Positions 18,456 through 28,701 of a stretch of 64,000 nt of DNA are shown here, piece after piece. The stretch's first letter is position 1; each line of letters begins with the position of its first letter. The translations under genes were made by a program, and so were the position numbers. The stretch spans positions 1 to 64,000 of the forward strand of contig OW569346.1 of NCBI GenBank assembly GCA_937625935.1, in the 5' to 3' direction. The notes below the pieces were generated by a model. It ran no database searches and was not told the origin of the DNA. It worked only from the letters and a program-made list of their open reading frames with translations. This stretch comes from Tetramitus jugosus. Lineage: Eukaryota > Heterolobosea > Eutetramitea > Acrasida > Vahlkampfiidae.

Positions 18456-19958
18456 ATGCTCTTCTCGAAAGAAATTATAGAGTCAATTACTCCACTTCTT
18501 GACCAGATATTTTCACATGATTGGACAATTCAAATGATTGAGGGCACACTGCCAACCGACAAGTTTCGTGGCTACATTATTCAAGATGCCATCTATCTTC
18601 ATCACTTCCTTCGTGTCCTGGCCATTGTTGCGAGCAAATGTTCTGTGACTGAGAATATGCAGCAAATTCTAAAGTTTTTGAGTGACACCATTCCTTCTGA
18701 AGTCCATATGCAAGAGGGTTACTTTAAGGAACTGGGAATACCACCCTTGGAGGAAATGTTGCAAGATCTCGATATTCAATCTCCAAATAATTTCATGTAT
18801 TGCACATTTTTGAAGGAAGTTAGTACAATGGGCAGTTTTGCTGAAGGTCTGTGTGCAGCTTTCGCTTGTCCATATGTCTATATGGTCGTTGGTCAACACA
18901 TCAAAGAACATGCAAAGCCAAACAATCCTTATTGTAGGTGGATCAATGAATATGCTGATCCAGCTTTTTGCGAGGCAGTACAACAGATGGCCAAGATTAT
19001 TGACCAAGAAGGGTTGAACCTCTCGCGGAAACAGAGAAATGTGTGTCGCTCCCATTTTGTTNNNNNNNNNNNNNNNNNNNNNNNNNNNNNNNNNNNNNNN
19101 NNNNNNNNNNNNNNNNNNNNNNNGCTACATTCGTCCATGATGAGTCAAAGTAGAATGCCGTGTGTTCTCACGATTGCAGGCTCGGATTCTGGTGGAGGGG
19201 CTGGTATACAAGCCGACTTGAACACATTTACAGCGAATCGCGTATTTGGTACGACTGCCATTGCTGCATTGACTGCTCAAAATTCACAGGGCATCCAGAA
19301 CATTCATGTACCACCGAGTGAATTCTTGATTGATCAAATTAATTCTGTGTTGAGCGACATGGATGTCCAGGTTGTCAAAATTGGCATGCTGCACGACCAA
19401 GAGGTCATTGAGAAAGTTGCACATAGGTTAAAGTCGGAGAACGTGAAAATCATTTTGGATCCAGTGATGGTGGCAACAAGTGGAGGTAGACTTCTAAAAG
19501 ATGCTGCCTTGGACATTTTAGTGTCAAAATTGCTCCCCATTACCTATTGTATTACTCCAAATATTGACGAAACGGAGAGTCTTTTAAAGGTTCTACATGC
19601 TCCGTTTTCTTCTGTCGACTCTATCGAGGCAATGGAACGAGCTGCCAGATATGTATCAGAACATTGTAAGATTCCATTCGTTTTGGTCAAAGGAGGTCAT
19701 CTTCCATTCTCTCAAAGATGCGTGGATGTCCTATACGATCTAGAAAATGATCGCATTCACATGTTGGAAGGTCCATTCTTTAACACTCCCAATACTCATG
19801 GTTCGGGATGCAGTTTGGCTGCTGCTGTCGCAGCCAATTTGGCTAATGGATTTCCGATGCTCGAGAGTGTGGCCAACGCAAAGAAGTATGTTTCTGGTGC
19901 CATTCAGCGAGGAGTTTCAATCGGTAAGGGTTGCGGTACCTTGAATCACAGTTCTTGA
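18456..19958 (+). CDS. Bifunctional TenA / hydroxymethylpyrimidine (phosphate) kinase (TenA-ThiD)
   Basis: Starts at ATG 18456. Residues about 1-200 are TenA-like ([22 protein letters not shown] with the expected active-site Cys), a hydrolase that recovers aminopyrimidine from damaged thiamin. After the run of Ns comes Thi[47 protein letters not shown], the kinase that makes HMP-PP. The order is the reverse of yeast THI20 (ThiD then TenA). The 62-base N run at 19062-19123 lies between the domains. The frame matches on both sides, but the gap length may be only an estimate, so the linker and total length (about 500 aa) are not certain. Confidence 0.88.
   Translation: MLFSKEIIESITPLLDQIFSHDWTIQMIEGTLPTDKFRGYIIQDAIYLHHFLRVLAIVASKCSVTENMQQILKFLSDTIPSEVHMQEGYFKELGIPPLEEMLQDLDIQSPNNFMYCTFLKEVSTMGSFAEGLCAAFACPYVYMVVGQHIKEHAKPNNPYCRWINEYADPAFCEAVQQMAKIIDQEGLNLSRKQRNVCRSHFVXXXXXXXXXXXXXXXXXXXXXLHSSMMSQSRMPCVLTIAGSDSGGGAGIQADLNTFTANRVFGTTAIAALTAQNSQGIQNIHVPPSEFLIDQINSVLSDMDVQVVKIGMLHDQEVIEKVAHRLKSENVKIILDPVMVATSGGRLLKDAALDILVSKLLPITYCITPNIDETESLLKVLHAPFSSVDSIEAMERAARYVSEHCKIPFVLVKGGHLPFSQRCVDVLYDLENDRIHMLEGPFFNTPNTHGSGCSLAAAVAANLANGFPMLESVANAKKYVSGAIQRGVSIGKGCGTLNHSS
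19062..19123. other. Assembly gap (62 N)
   Basis: An unresolved stretch inside the TenA-ThiD coding region. It should hold the linker and the end of TenA. The true length is unknown. Confidence 0.98.
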
Positions 19959-20009
19959 ACACTTGAGCTGCGACAAAATTTGGTTGTTTATCAAGAAATC
20001 AAAAATCAT

Positions 20010-23000
20010 TTATAATTCTGGTAACATTGTTCTTGACCTATCTACCATTTTCTGAGCAACAACATCGTAAGGATGCTTGGCCAAGTAATCAGAGAAAATA
20101 ACGAATGCTTGCTCGTAATCTCTTCTATCGAAACACTTGAAAGCCCTTGTATATTCGAACCAAATATCATTTTCTTTTGCTATATCCTGTGACAACTCCT
20201 GAGTCCATTCATCAGTGTTTCTGACTTCGCCCAGTTCATAGATTGACGAATCATCTGTTATTCTGTCGATAGGACGCAAGAAGTAAGAATCTTTGATCGC
20301 TTGATAAGTATCGTGAGACACCAATATTCTTGTACCCCAAGCATCATTCAGATCACATGCTGTGTTGGATTCTACTGCTGCTCTTCCAACCACAGTGAAA
20401 ATTTTGGTCGCATCTGAACCTATGTTTCCATAGAATGATGGACCTGAGCTCAACCCGATTCGAATGTCCAAAAGAGGCAAACCTTTCATTCTCCAAACCT
20501 CCTGTAACCCTAGCACAGCTTTCTGACAGCCAACAGCAGTTCTTACGGCTCTCATTCGGTGGTCTGATTGAGCAATTAAGGTATTCCAGGCAATGACTGC
20601 ATGAGAGTGCGTGTGAGACACCAGTTGGGCATTTGATTCTCGAACTTTGTCCTTAATTGCAGTTAATAGTCCCTTCATGGCTTCATTCACATCTGCACTT
20701 GAATATGACTCCAAGATTTCAGATATGTCATCAAACCTTAAGGTCATCACAGACACAATTCCACTTACCAAACCTGAAGTTAAGGCATTTTTCACCAAAC
20801 TCTTGGAGTGATAATTTGCATGAACAGCAGAGATACGCGTATCAGAACAAGTGTCCGATATGGTATTTAGCTCCACTTCCCCTTTCTTTAGAGAAGAATC
20901 TTTGGTTGAACCCTTCTTCTTGTTGACGCTAGCAGAAAGAGTTTCTTGTTTTAGAATCTCCTTGTGAGCCACTTCTGTTTCTATCACAGCTAAAATGTGT
21001 TCTGGAATAAATTGTCTAAACTGTTTCAATCTCGTAGACATTGACCCAAAGGAACTCTGCAAGCTTCGTATCTCTGAAAAGAAAGACTTTTCTTGCTGTA
21101 ACTTCCTCTCCACTTCTTCCAATTGCAGTAATTTGATTGTTTCCGCCAGGGCTGACAACTTTTTCAAGGGAGCCATGAACGCAAAAGACGCTCCAACAGA
21201 TACAATCACTCCTAAAACGAGCAATACAAATGTTACGCCAGCCATAGATCCAACTGCAATTTTGAAATCTTTAAAGAAGAGATCCTTGGATACAGCTTGC
21301 ACTATGAGCCAATCCAAACCGAATTCATCCTTAAGCTCACCAATGTTAAGGAGGTAATGTTTTTGTTGATACCTGAACATTCCATAAGCCTTCGATTCTA
21401 CCTTCTCCAGTTTGTGACCGAACTGCTGTCTGGAGTAGCTGAGCATTTTCTTAATCAGCTCATTTCCGCCAGTACTTCCATCCAAACGCTCAACGGTCGT
21501 GCCGTCGTTCGTGTAAACAATAAACTCAGGATCGCTGGTGCTGATTAGATAGCCAGTTGATCTCTCAATAATGACAATTGTGCTAGACCACTCGATGGAT
21601 TTCTTATTTAAAAATAACGAAAGGACTTCTGTTGATACATCACTTCCCATAAACAATTTCATCTGATTTGTGACAGGATCTCTAACTGAAGTCATAAAGG
21701 AAATAAAAAGAGCGCCAGGGAAGGATGGTAGTGCATAGGAGGGAGTCCAAGCAGGCCCGAGCGAGTCATTTGCAACTTGAAAGAACACTCCAAATTTGTC
21801 TTCTTCTGTTGCATTGACTAAAGACATGGAGCCAGTGGCGAGAATCTGGTCCAGGTCTTGATCCCAGAGAGATGGAACAGTACGGTACACAAATACTGAT
21901 TCAGTGGCATTCATTGTGAACACATCCACAGGGCTATGAGGATATGCGAGAACACCAATTTGATCTCCTGTCTGAGTACCCATAAAAACATCAACCGTGA
22001 AGTCAGATACGTTGTATATTGATCGAACAACATTGAATGAAAACTGCAAAGCACTTTGAAGAGAACCACTTGTATCGATCAAATTCGTTTGGAGGGCAGA
22101 GATAGCTGATAGCGATGAAACTGTGTGCTTTGAGATTCCACTATTAAGATACTGAGTAATCTCTCCAAAAGACTGATCTCTTTCTTTCTGGGTGTCCTGT
22201 TTGACACTTCTTCCATAAAAGCCCAGAGAAATAGCAGCCATGCTTATAATACATATAATGGAGATGAAGGAAAGGAGAAGCACTAGAGTAGTGGTCATGC
22301 TACTGAGCCGAGCAAAACAGTTACTTTGTTCTGATTCCTCATCATGTCTATTAATTGGCTTCAGAGAAGCGCCTGCCTTCGAGAGTGTGTTGATCATATC
22401 CTTATCAGATATGTTGACTGATGATTGAAGAGCAGTCATACCACTTGAGTCGCCTTCATTCAACTCAACTTCAGCGCACTCTACTAAAAACCTGACAAGC
22501 TCCTTCCTGGAGTTTTTCACAGCTAGTAGCAGAGGTGTGTCTCCCTTCTTGTTCATGGTGTTCAACAAGGATTCTACCTGTTTCTGATTGAACTCACGAA
22601 GATTCATATACTTCAAGAGTAACAACACATGATCAATATGCCCATCAGTTCCACATTTGTGCAAAATGTTTTTGCCAGAGGTGTTGGTGTTACAGAGCAT
22701 GCGATCTAAACCCTTTGAAGAAAACTGGACTGCCAGGTATTGAATAATCTCCAAATGAGGAAGAGCTACATACAGTACATTCTCTTCTTCATTATTCTTT
22801 CTCAGAGGAGATGCATTCAGTTTTTCAACGAGAAGCTTCACTGCGGTGATATCACCTTCGTCAGCCATGATATGCAAGACTGTGTTCCCTTTGGATACTC
22901 TCAGATGGACATCAGGTCGAAAAGAAGCCAACAACTCTGCCAAGGCATAATGTTTGTGTTTGAGAGCAATGAGCAGAGGAAACTTGGAATAGGAGTCTTT

Positions 23001-23573
23001 TGCATTGATGTTTGCACCCTTGTTCAATAGAAATAGAACAGATTCGTGACGATTCTGGGCAACTGCATAGTGCAGTGGTGTAGAAGACAACGAATCGAGC
23101 GGATCTATTGACATTTTGAGAGACAGCAAGAATTCCATGCATTGGGTCTTGTTTCTTTGCGCACAAACATGCATGAGAGTGCAATTGGAATTGTCCTTGT
23201 CAGTGATTTTGCTCACAGAGTATTTGGAGAAAGAACTGTTATCACTACTGCATGTCTCAATTAAGTGATTCAATAATTGCAGAGATACTTCATCACTGCC
23301 GTTTCTGCAAACAAACAAAAATCGAGCGTTCACAGTGTCTTGGTCGTTCATGAGATCCAGTAGTTCTTCAAAGGAACGCTCATCTTCAATCGCAACCAAC
23401 TTGGGTAAATCAGAAGAGGTGTTCTGAAACACTTTAGACTTCAATTTCTGGTCAATAGTGGCAGTCCACTCCTGGACCACTTGGAAGAATGGTTTACGAA
23501 CAATGGACTGGTGGTTGGATATCCTGTCGCTTGAATCAATGCTTTCTGCAACAACATTTGTCGTTGATACCAT
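20010..23573 (-). CDS. Ankyrin / sensor / nucleotide-cyclase-like membrane protein, 1187 aa
   Basis: The first ATG is at 23573; codons upstream in the frame include a GTG start and a likely splice-like TTTTCAG, so an extra 5' exon is possible. Order: ankyrin repeats (about residues 150-400, such as STPLHYAVAQNRHESVLFLLNKGANINAKD), transmembrane helix (about 424-450), extracellular Cache-like region (about 455-770), second helix (about 771-800), a HAMP/coiled-coil stretch and a class III cyclase-like domain (about 940-1095). The C-terminal DIRIGLSSG, GNIGSD and FTVVG match cyclases, but GDAV is changed to GRAAV and the first metal-site region is weak. It may be regulatory rather than catalytic. 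Ankyrin repeats facing the cytoplasm before a sensor module are unusual. Confidence 0.8.
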   Translation of the reverse strand: MVSTTNVVAESIDSSDRISNHQSIVRKPFFQVVQEWTATIDQKLKSKVFQNTSSDLPKLVAIEDERSFEELLDLMNDQDTVNARFLFVCRNGSDEVSLQLLNHLIETCSSDNSSFSKYSVSKITDKDNSNCTLMHVCAQRNKTQCMEFLLSLKMSIDPLDSLSSTPLHYAVAQNRHESVLFLLNKGANINAKDSYSKFPLLIALKHKHYALAELLASFRPDVHLRVSKGNTVLHIMADEGDITAVKLLVEKLNASPLRKNNEEENVLYVALPHLEIIQYLAVQFSSKGLDRMLCNTNTSGKNILHKCGTDGHIDHVLLLLKYMNLREFNQKQVESLLNTMNKKGDTPLLLAVKNSRKELVRFLVECAEVELNEGDSSGMTALQSSVNISDKDMINTLSKAGASLKPINRHDEESEQSNCFARLSSMTTTLVLLLSFISIICIISMAAISLGFYGRSVKQDTQKERDQSFGEITQYLNSGISKHTVSSLSAISALQTNLIDTSGSLQSALQFSFNVVRSIYNVSDFTVDVFMGTQTGDQIGVLAYPHSPVDVFTMNATESVFVYRTVPSLWDQDLDQILATGSMSLVNATEEDKFGVFFQVANDSLGPAWTPSYALPSFPGALFISFMTSVRDPVTNQMKLFMGSDVSTEVLSLFLNKKSIEWSSTIVIIERSTGYLISTSDPEFIVYTNDGTTVERLDGSTGGNELIKKMLSYSRQQFGHKLEKVESKAYGMFRYQQKHYLLNIGELKDEFGLDWLIVQAVSKDLFFKDFKIAVGSMAGVTFVLLVLGVIVSVGASFAFMAPLKKLSALAETIKLLQLEEVERKLQQEKSFFSEIRSLQSSFGSMSTRLKQFRQFIPEHILAVIETEVAHKEILKQETLSASVNKKKGSTKDSSLKKGEVELNTISDTCSDTRISAVHANYHSKSLVKNALTSGLVSGIVSVMTLRFDDISEILESYSSADVNEAMKGLLTAIKDKVRESNAQLVSHTHSHAVIAWNTLIAQSDHRMRAVRTAVGCQKAVLGLQEVWRMKGLPLLDIRIGLSSGPSFYGNIGSDATKIFTVVGRAAVESNTACDLNDAWGTRILVSHDTYQAIKDSYFLRPIDRITDDSSIYELGEVRNTDEWTQELSQDIAKENDIWFEYTRAFKCFDRRDYEQAFVIFSDYLAKHPYDVVAQKMVDRSRTMLPEL

Positions 23574-24073
23574 GGTGAGAAGAGATGTGAGTTTGGTTTG
23601 TTGGAATACTGCTGTTGTTCTTTGTTGGGACAATTCTCTGAACCTACCTGTACAAATTCTGAAAACCACCACCAGTTGTCACCACGTCACAAACATCAAT
23701 CACCCGTTTTCACCGTTATGGATGAAGGGATGTGAATATGGAACGAGTTTCGTTTAAGTGCCAATTTTTCTGTGAAACAGTCCAACATTCGCTCTCTGAC
23801 ATTTTCCTCTGCGGGCATCATGTCCAAAAAAGTGGATCGAGCGGGATTTTTGGGACTCTAAAAACTTTTGAGCTCAAAGCGGGGTTTATGCCCAATAGAG
23901 AATTGACCTGGATGAGAGCAAGAGTCTAAAAGAACTGACCTTTCAAAAAGTCGAGAAGGTCCGCGACAGATTTTCCCGGAGCATGCAAAGATTGATATCG
24001 TTGGTGGAGAGGTTGAAAAAAAGGAGTATGAGGATTGGAATTCACAGACGATGATTATGTTTGAGGAATCATT
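23574..24073. other. Intergenic region
   Basis: 500 bases with no convincing ORF, RNA gene or repeat. It includes the 5' flank of the cyclase-like gene on the left. Confidence 0.5.
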
Positions 24074-24403
24074 TTATACGAACAAGTGAGTCATGCTCAA
24101 TGAATGTTTGCCAATATTAATAAATTGTTGGGTTCTCTCAGAAGGTGTTTGGTATGGTTTGGACTCTGGCTTCTTGTCTGAATGCTTTTGTTTTACCGCT
24201 TCGTGGGTACCGGTAGTGGAGCTAACATGTTTATAGGTTATAGAACGTGTATTCTCCTCAACTAATGCAACTGCTTTCTTAGGGCTTCTTGTAATATACA
24301 CTCCAACTTCACTCATTGCTGTTATTTTTTTTGCGGTGTTGCTTTTTGTTGACACTTTACGCATAAGATAGACTGTGAGTGGCTTGTAAAGAAGGAATGA
24401 CAC
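24074..24403 (-). CDS. Uncertain small ORF, up to 109 codons
   Basis: The frame reads as plausible protein, but the longest form starts with GTG; the first ATG (about 24361) gives about 95 residues, basic and without a known domain. An upstream coding-like stretch on the same strand (about 24430-24590) could be an exon, but it runs antisense to the first exon of the F-box gene at 24504, so at most one is likely real. No homologue comes to mind. Confidence 0.3.
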   Translation of the reverse strand: MSFLLYKPLTVYLMRKVSTKSNTAKKITAMSEVGVYITRSPKKAVALVEENTRSITYKHVSSTTGTHEAVKQKHSDKKPESKPYQTPSERTQQFINIGKHSLSMTHLFV

Positions 24404-24503
24404 TTAACAATACACACTTGTCGTAACGCACCTCGTCAATCTCTTCATATGGTGCTTGTAAATCTGATTGTAGTTCTATCTCGTAAATGGTATCACATAA
24501 TCG

Positions 24504-25768
24504 ATGCAAGAACTTGAACAAAAATTCGATAGCGATATGCAGGAGTGGGTATACACGAACGCTGTCCAACATAAGCAGACTGGTCTTATTGCTCACCGTG
24601 TTTGTTTGCCCGCTCTGTTAGCTTCATCGTCATCTTTCAACAATAACAATAACAGTACAGACAGTCAATTACAAGAGAATATCGACCGTAAGCGTTCTAG
24701 AGATGCCACTGACTCTTCGTCGCCGGACGGAGAACAACCATCATCTTCTTCAAACGACATCTCTGTAGGAGAATTTCTATTCACGCTCTCATTTCTGGCA
24801 ACAAGAAGTTGCTTTACAAAAATCGGTTCCGCTTTCTTCAACAAATTTGCTCCGACTTGGATTACAGGAAGTTCCCAACGTACTTTCGCGAAAAAGATAT
24901 GAAACACAAACTGGTGCCAACCACGGAACAAAGTATCGATCTGAACAACCACAAGAGACTCCGGATGACTCTGTCCACAGATGTGGTACCAGAACCAGCT
25001 CTTATCCTGCCACTCCTACCCAGTGAACTCCGATCACTCGTCATGGATTTCATTCCAACAGATGAGCCATCGTTTGTGAACTTTGGAGTCACTTGCAAAT
25101 CCAATTACAAGGTCTTTGAGAATCATCCTCGCTCACTGTACTTTTACTTGAAAAGAACTCTGCCACAGACAAAGAGATCGTGCATCCACACGTGCCACTA
25201 TAGTAGCTACTTGTCACAGTTGAAGCAGTTGATTGAGAAGGAGGAGAACAAGATTAAATATGAAACAGAGAGACAACAACTTTTGGGCAGTGGGATCATT
25301 TGGAGAGACACTGGCGTTGCGAGCTGGTCCCAAACGACGAGTCTGACCTTGGAACAAAGAACAAGAATTTTTGACAGCTGGCATTCTCGTGTGCAGTACA
25401 CTTTGCTGAGTCACTCCACTGCATCTCACTATGATGACTACGCGTGTACTGCTGAGATAACGGCTGCTGATGGTCGCAAGTTGGTATTGGACTGTTATGG
25501 TCATGATGATGATTGTGAAATTCGTTTTACAGTGAGTGTTGCAGGTTTCAATTCAGATCAACAGTCATATGAACGTAACTGGTTGATTAAAAATGGTGAT
25601 AGTGGTTACCGTGTTTCGTCAAAACAGTTGAACAAAGTGAGAGCGATTGCTGGCATTGGCAAGGACGAAGTGGATGACAACGATATGTTATCACTTGTGT
25701 TACATGCATTGCCTCATCCCTTCTATACGGAAGAAGGAGTACCCATCTATTTTGATCGCGAAGAATAG
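24504..25768 (+). CDS. F-box-like protein, paralogue of 6817-7977; exons 24504-24764 and 24806-25768 (inferred)
   Basis: The first frame (ATG 24504) is Asn/Ser-rich and stops making sense near 24764. The second frame becomes protein-like at about 24806 and continues to the stop at 25768. A 41-base GTAGGA...ACAAG interval (24765-24805) would join them to give about 407 residues; a one-base indel is the alternative, because the second frame also reads plausibly from about 24770. If only the second frame is used, the first ATG is 24899. The protein has an F-box-like segment (LPLLPSELRSLVMDFIPTDE) and the same C-terminal region as the gene at 6817-7977. Substrate-adaptor function is inferred. Confidence 0.65.
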
Positions 25769-25917
25769 GGTGAATAGGATGAAGCCAAGGGAATAATTCA
25801 GATTCAGCCAACTGTCAAGAGAATAAACTGGCAAGTTCCATGTGATTCTTTGCAGATCTGAAAACTTGTTTCAATATTCAAAATTGGTAAACTTGATTGC
25901 GTGACCTTGTGTCTTCA

Positions 25918-26349
25918 AATCGTTGCATATCTCATTGAACACATTTCCTAGATTCGACCAGAAGGTTTTTCAACCAATTGATTAAGTCCCCTTTTTCTAA
26001 ATTCCTATCATCCTTGAGATTTGGTACGACCTATCTCGTTGAACAGCCCACAACATTTAAATTTGTTCTGGAAGGAGGAAGATATGTGGACGCCACGTAC
26101 GAAACTGTTGAAGACCCAATGGGACCCTTGCTTACAAGTTCATCCAATCTCAACTCTGAATTGTGTCAAGGTCAAGATGGAACGAAAAGAGAGCCACGAA
26201 TCTTTGCATTTGCGAATAGTACATGGACTGAACTTCCGTTCCCAACAGAGATTCTTGAGGACAGAGTGTCTGTTTCATTTGACAGTATATTGACTTCACA
26301 ATTGGGTGTTCCTTGCACAAGGAGTCAATCTTGTTGTTACATCGGTTGA
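25918..26349 (+). pseudogene. Coding-like fragment without start codon
   Basis: A frame open from about 25939 to the stop at 26349 reads as ordinary protein for about 125 residues, but no ATG occurs before the main body. A possible splice acceptor TTCCTAG lies near 25951. No domain is recognised. It could be the last exon of a gene whose first exon I cannot identify, or a relic. It lies tail-to-tail with the PPR gene (stop at 26402). Confidence 0.35.
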
Positions 26350-26401
26350 CAGTGACTTTCAACAACAATAAAATGAATGTGGACAAGAATTTACTTTCCG
26401 A

Positions 26402-28591
26402 TCACACTCTCAGGTGCATTGTCTTGAACATTGAGATCATGATTGCACGAGTCGAAGCATCAGGTTTCACTTCATGACTATTCTTCGTCATCTCTTCATA
26501 GAGCTTTAATGCTTCAGCGAATTTCTTATTGTGTCGGCAGGTAGCCAAGATTGTGTTCCAGTGGATAATATCCCTTTTATGCGGAGGAATGCGATTGAAC
26601 AAAGACAAGGCTTCATTAAAGAGTTCACACTTGCCCAACATATGCATAACAGAAGTTGTAAGATTGAAATCACTCGACAAGGTTGGACATTGTTCAATCT
26701 CTGAGTAAAAATGACGTGCCAAGTCAGGATTGGAGATTGTAGCACTCAGTGCCATCATGATCACATAAGTTGCTCGGTCGGGCTTCACTCCATTCCTCTT
26801 CATCTCTGTATAGAACTTCAATGCTTTAGCATAATGACCATTCATACTGAATACTGTCAACATTGCAGTCCAAAGGACAGAATTTCTATCCTCAACAAGA
26901 GTTGATCGAAATATTTCTACTGCTTCTTGAATCTTTCCACACTTGCCAAACATTGCAACGGCTGCACTTTTGACATAATTTCCGTGGTTCAACTCGTGAG
27001 GAATTTCAGAATAAATTCTCTGTCCTGTTTCCAAATCTTTGTAGTCTGAACACATTTTTAACAACACTGCATATGTTCTCTGACTTGGCTTCACTCCATT
27101 CTTCTTCATTTCTTCATACAGCTTCAATGTGTCATTGTATCGGTTACTATTACGACAGGCTGTCAACAATGCATCCCAGACGATTATATCTCTTTCCTTC
27201 ACAGGTATTGTTTCAAAAATAAGGAGAGCTTCGTCTATCTCTCCACACTTGCCGAGCAGAGTCAACACCGCATTCTTCGCGTACACCGTTTGTCTCAAGG
27301 GTGGGGAAATATCAAAATAAAGTTTCTTTCCAGTTGTCAAATCATTGTTATTGGCACACATGTTCAACAACACGGAATAATTCTCCAAGGTTGGTTGCAA
27401 TCCATTCCTTGTCATTTGCTTGTACAGCTCCAATGCATCAGCATACTTGTTACATCGACTATATGCAATGAATATGGAGGAGCACACGCGGCCATCTCGA
27501 TGTGTCATGGGTATCTTATCAAATGCTGCAATCGCCTCATCAAACATATCATACTTGTAGTACATCTCGGTCAATGCAATATTGACTTGATGATCTATTG
27601 TCCCATCACCAATATGAATATTCATGAGTCGATTCATGTGTGTATGAATCCTCTTGGCATATTTCTCACTCTGAGACTTCTTGCACATGTTTATAATTTC
27701 GCAATACACTTCAGAAGGCAACGACTTCATCAATTTCACCCTGGGTTCTTCCAAAACTGGCAATAGTTTCATCACTGCACCCAATTGTTTTGCTCTAGTC
27801 AATGATTTCACTGCTTCTGTAATCGTAGGTTCATCCAACACGATTCCCTCTTTTCTCATACTCTCCAACAAGTGCAATCCGTCTTTATAGAAATTACACT
27901 TGAACAGCATGTATACCATTGTCCTCCATTCTAGCACACTAATTTGATATTGATCACTACTCTCATCACTGCTCACACTCTTAGTTAAGTTCGTGTAACT
28001 GCTACTATTCGACTTGTTTTGTTCATCGACATCACCGCCTGCAGCAGCTCGTTGATATTTTTGTCTTCTATTCTTCTTCATCATCAAGATTCTATGATTA
28101 TAAACGGACATTAATTGATTGTGCACTGACAACATTAAGTCCGTATGAATCTCTCCTCCCTTTGCCTCTTGACCTGCCTCCTGTTGTTGCTGTTGCTGTT
28201 GTTGTTCAAAACAACAATTCATAAACAATGCAATCACTACAAGTGATACTTGTTGAGGTGGCTGGGTGTGTTGATTCACATCATCATTTTCTCCAACAAC
28301 AGGGGTGGTGGTTGTATGATTGTCGGTGATGATGGCATTGTAAATTTGTTGCGCGCCTTGAAAATTTTTTTCCAGTGGCTGGTCGACAAAATATTTGGGC
28401 AAAGAGTACACCGCGGCAGAAACGTTGGGATGTTTGAAGAAACAGTCAATGGGATCATCTTTTATGATGTCTCCTCCTTCAAAGATTGGAAATCTCAAGG
28501 CATAGGGGGATCTGGTGTTGACACTTTCGAAAGGAACGAATGCATGAAGCAATTTGCCAATATCAAGCAAGGGTCGCGTCAATCGGAACAT
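26402..28591 (-). CDS. PLS-type pentatricopeptide repeat (PPR) protein, 729 aa
   Basis: ATG at 28591. An N-terminal stretch with basic and hydrophobic residues (MFRLTRPLLDIGKLLHAF) could target mitochondria. A Gln8 run sits near residue 130. From about residue 225 to the end there are repeated 31-36-residue units such as NRYNDTLKLYEEMKKNGVKP and MYYKYDMFDEAIAAFDKIP. Long, short and canonical units alternate, and RDIIVWDALLTAC-like S motifs occur, as in plant editing factors. PPR proteins bind organellar RNA base by base. No DYW deaminase domain is present, so it may stabilise RNA, or guide editing together with another protein. Naegleria mitochondria are known for C-to-U editing by plant-like PPR proteins. 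Confidence 0.85.
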   Translation of the reverse strand: MFRLTRPLLDIGKLLHAFVPFESVNTRSPYALRFPIFEGGDIIKDDPIDCFFKHPNVSAAVYSLPKYFVDQPLEKNFQGAQQIYNAIITDNHTTTTPVVGENDDVNQHTQPPQQVSLVVIALFMNCCFEQQQQQQQQEAGQEAKGGEIHTDLMLSVHNQLMSVYNHRILMMKKNRRQKYQRAAAGGDVDEQNKSNSSSYTNLTKSVSSDESSDQYQISVLEWRTMVYMLFKCNFYKDGLHLLESMRKEGIVLDEPTITEAVKSLTRAKQLGAVMKLLPVLEEPRVKLMKSLPSEVYCEIINMCKKSQSEKYAKRIHTHMNRLMNIHIGDGTIDHQVNIALTEMYYKYDMFDEAIAAFDKIPMTHRDGRVCSSIFIAYSRCNKYADALELYKQMTRNGLQPTLENYSVLLNMCANNNDLTTGKKLYFDISPPLRQTVYAKNAVLTLLGKCGEIDEALLIFETIPVKERDIIVWDALLTACRNSNRYNDTLKLYEEMKKNGVKPSQRTYAVLLKMCSDYKDLETGQRIYSEIPHELNHGNYVKSAAVAMFGKCGKIQEAVEIFRSTLVEDRNSVLWTAMLTVFSMNGHYAKALKFYTEMKRNGVKPDRATYVIMMALSATISNPDLARHFYSEIEQCPTLSSDFNLTTSVMHMLGKCELFNEALSLFNRIPPHKRDIIHWNTILATCRHNKKFAEALKLYEEMTKNSHEVKPDASTRAIMISMFKTMHLRV

Positions 28592-28701
28592 AATTATGGT
28601 GTTTAGTTTTTCACACAGCGGAGAAACTGTTCGCGCCGAAAGAAAAAATACGGTGAAATGGGTTTATTTTTGGAGCGTTGTATTGGAAGCATTGAATCAA
28701 C

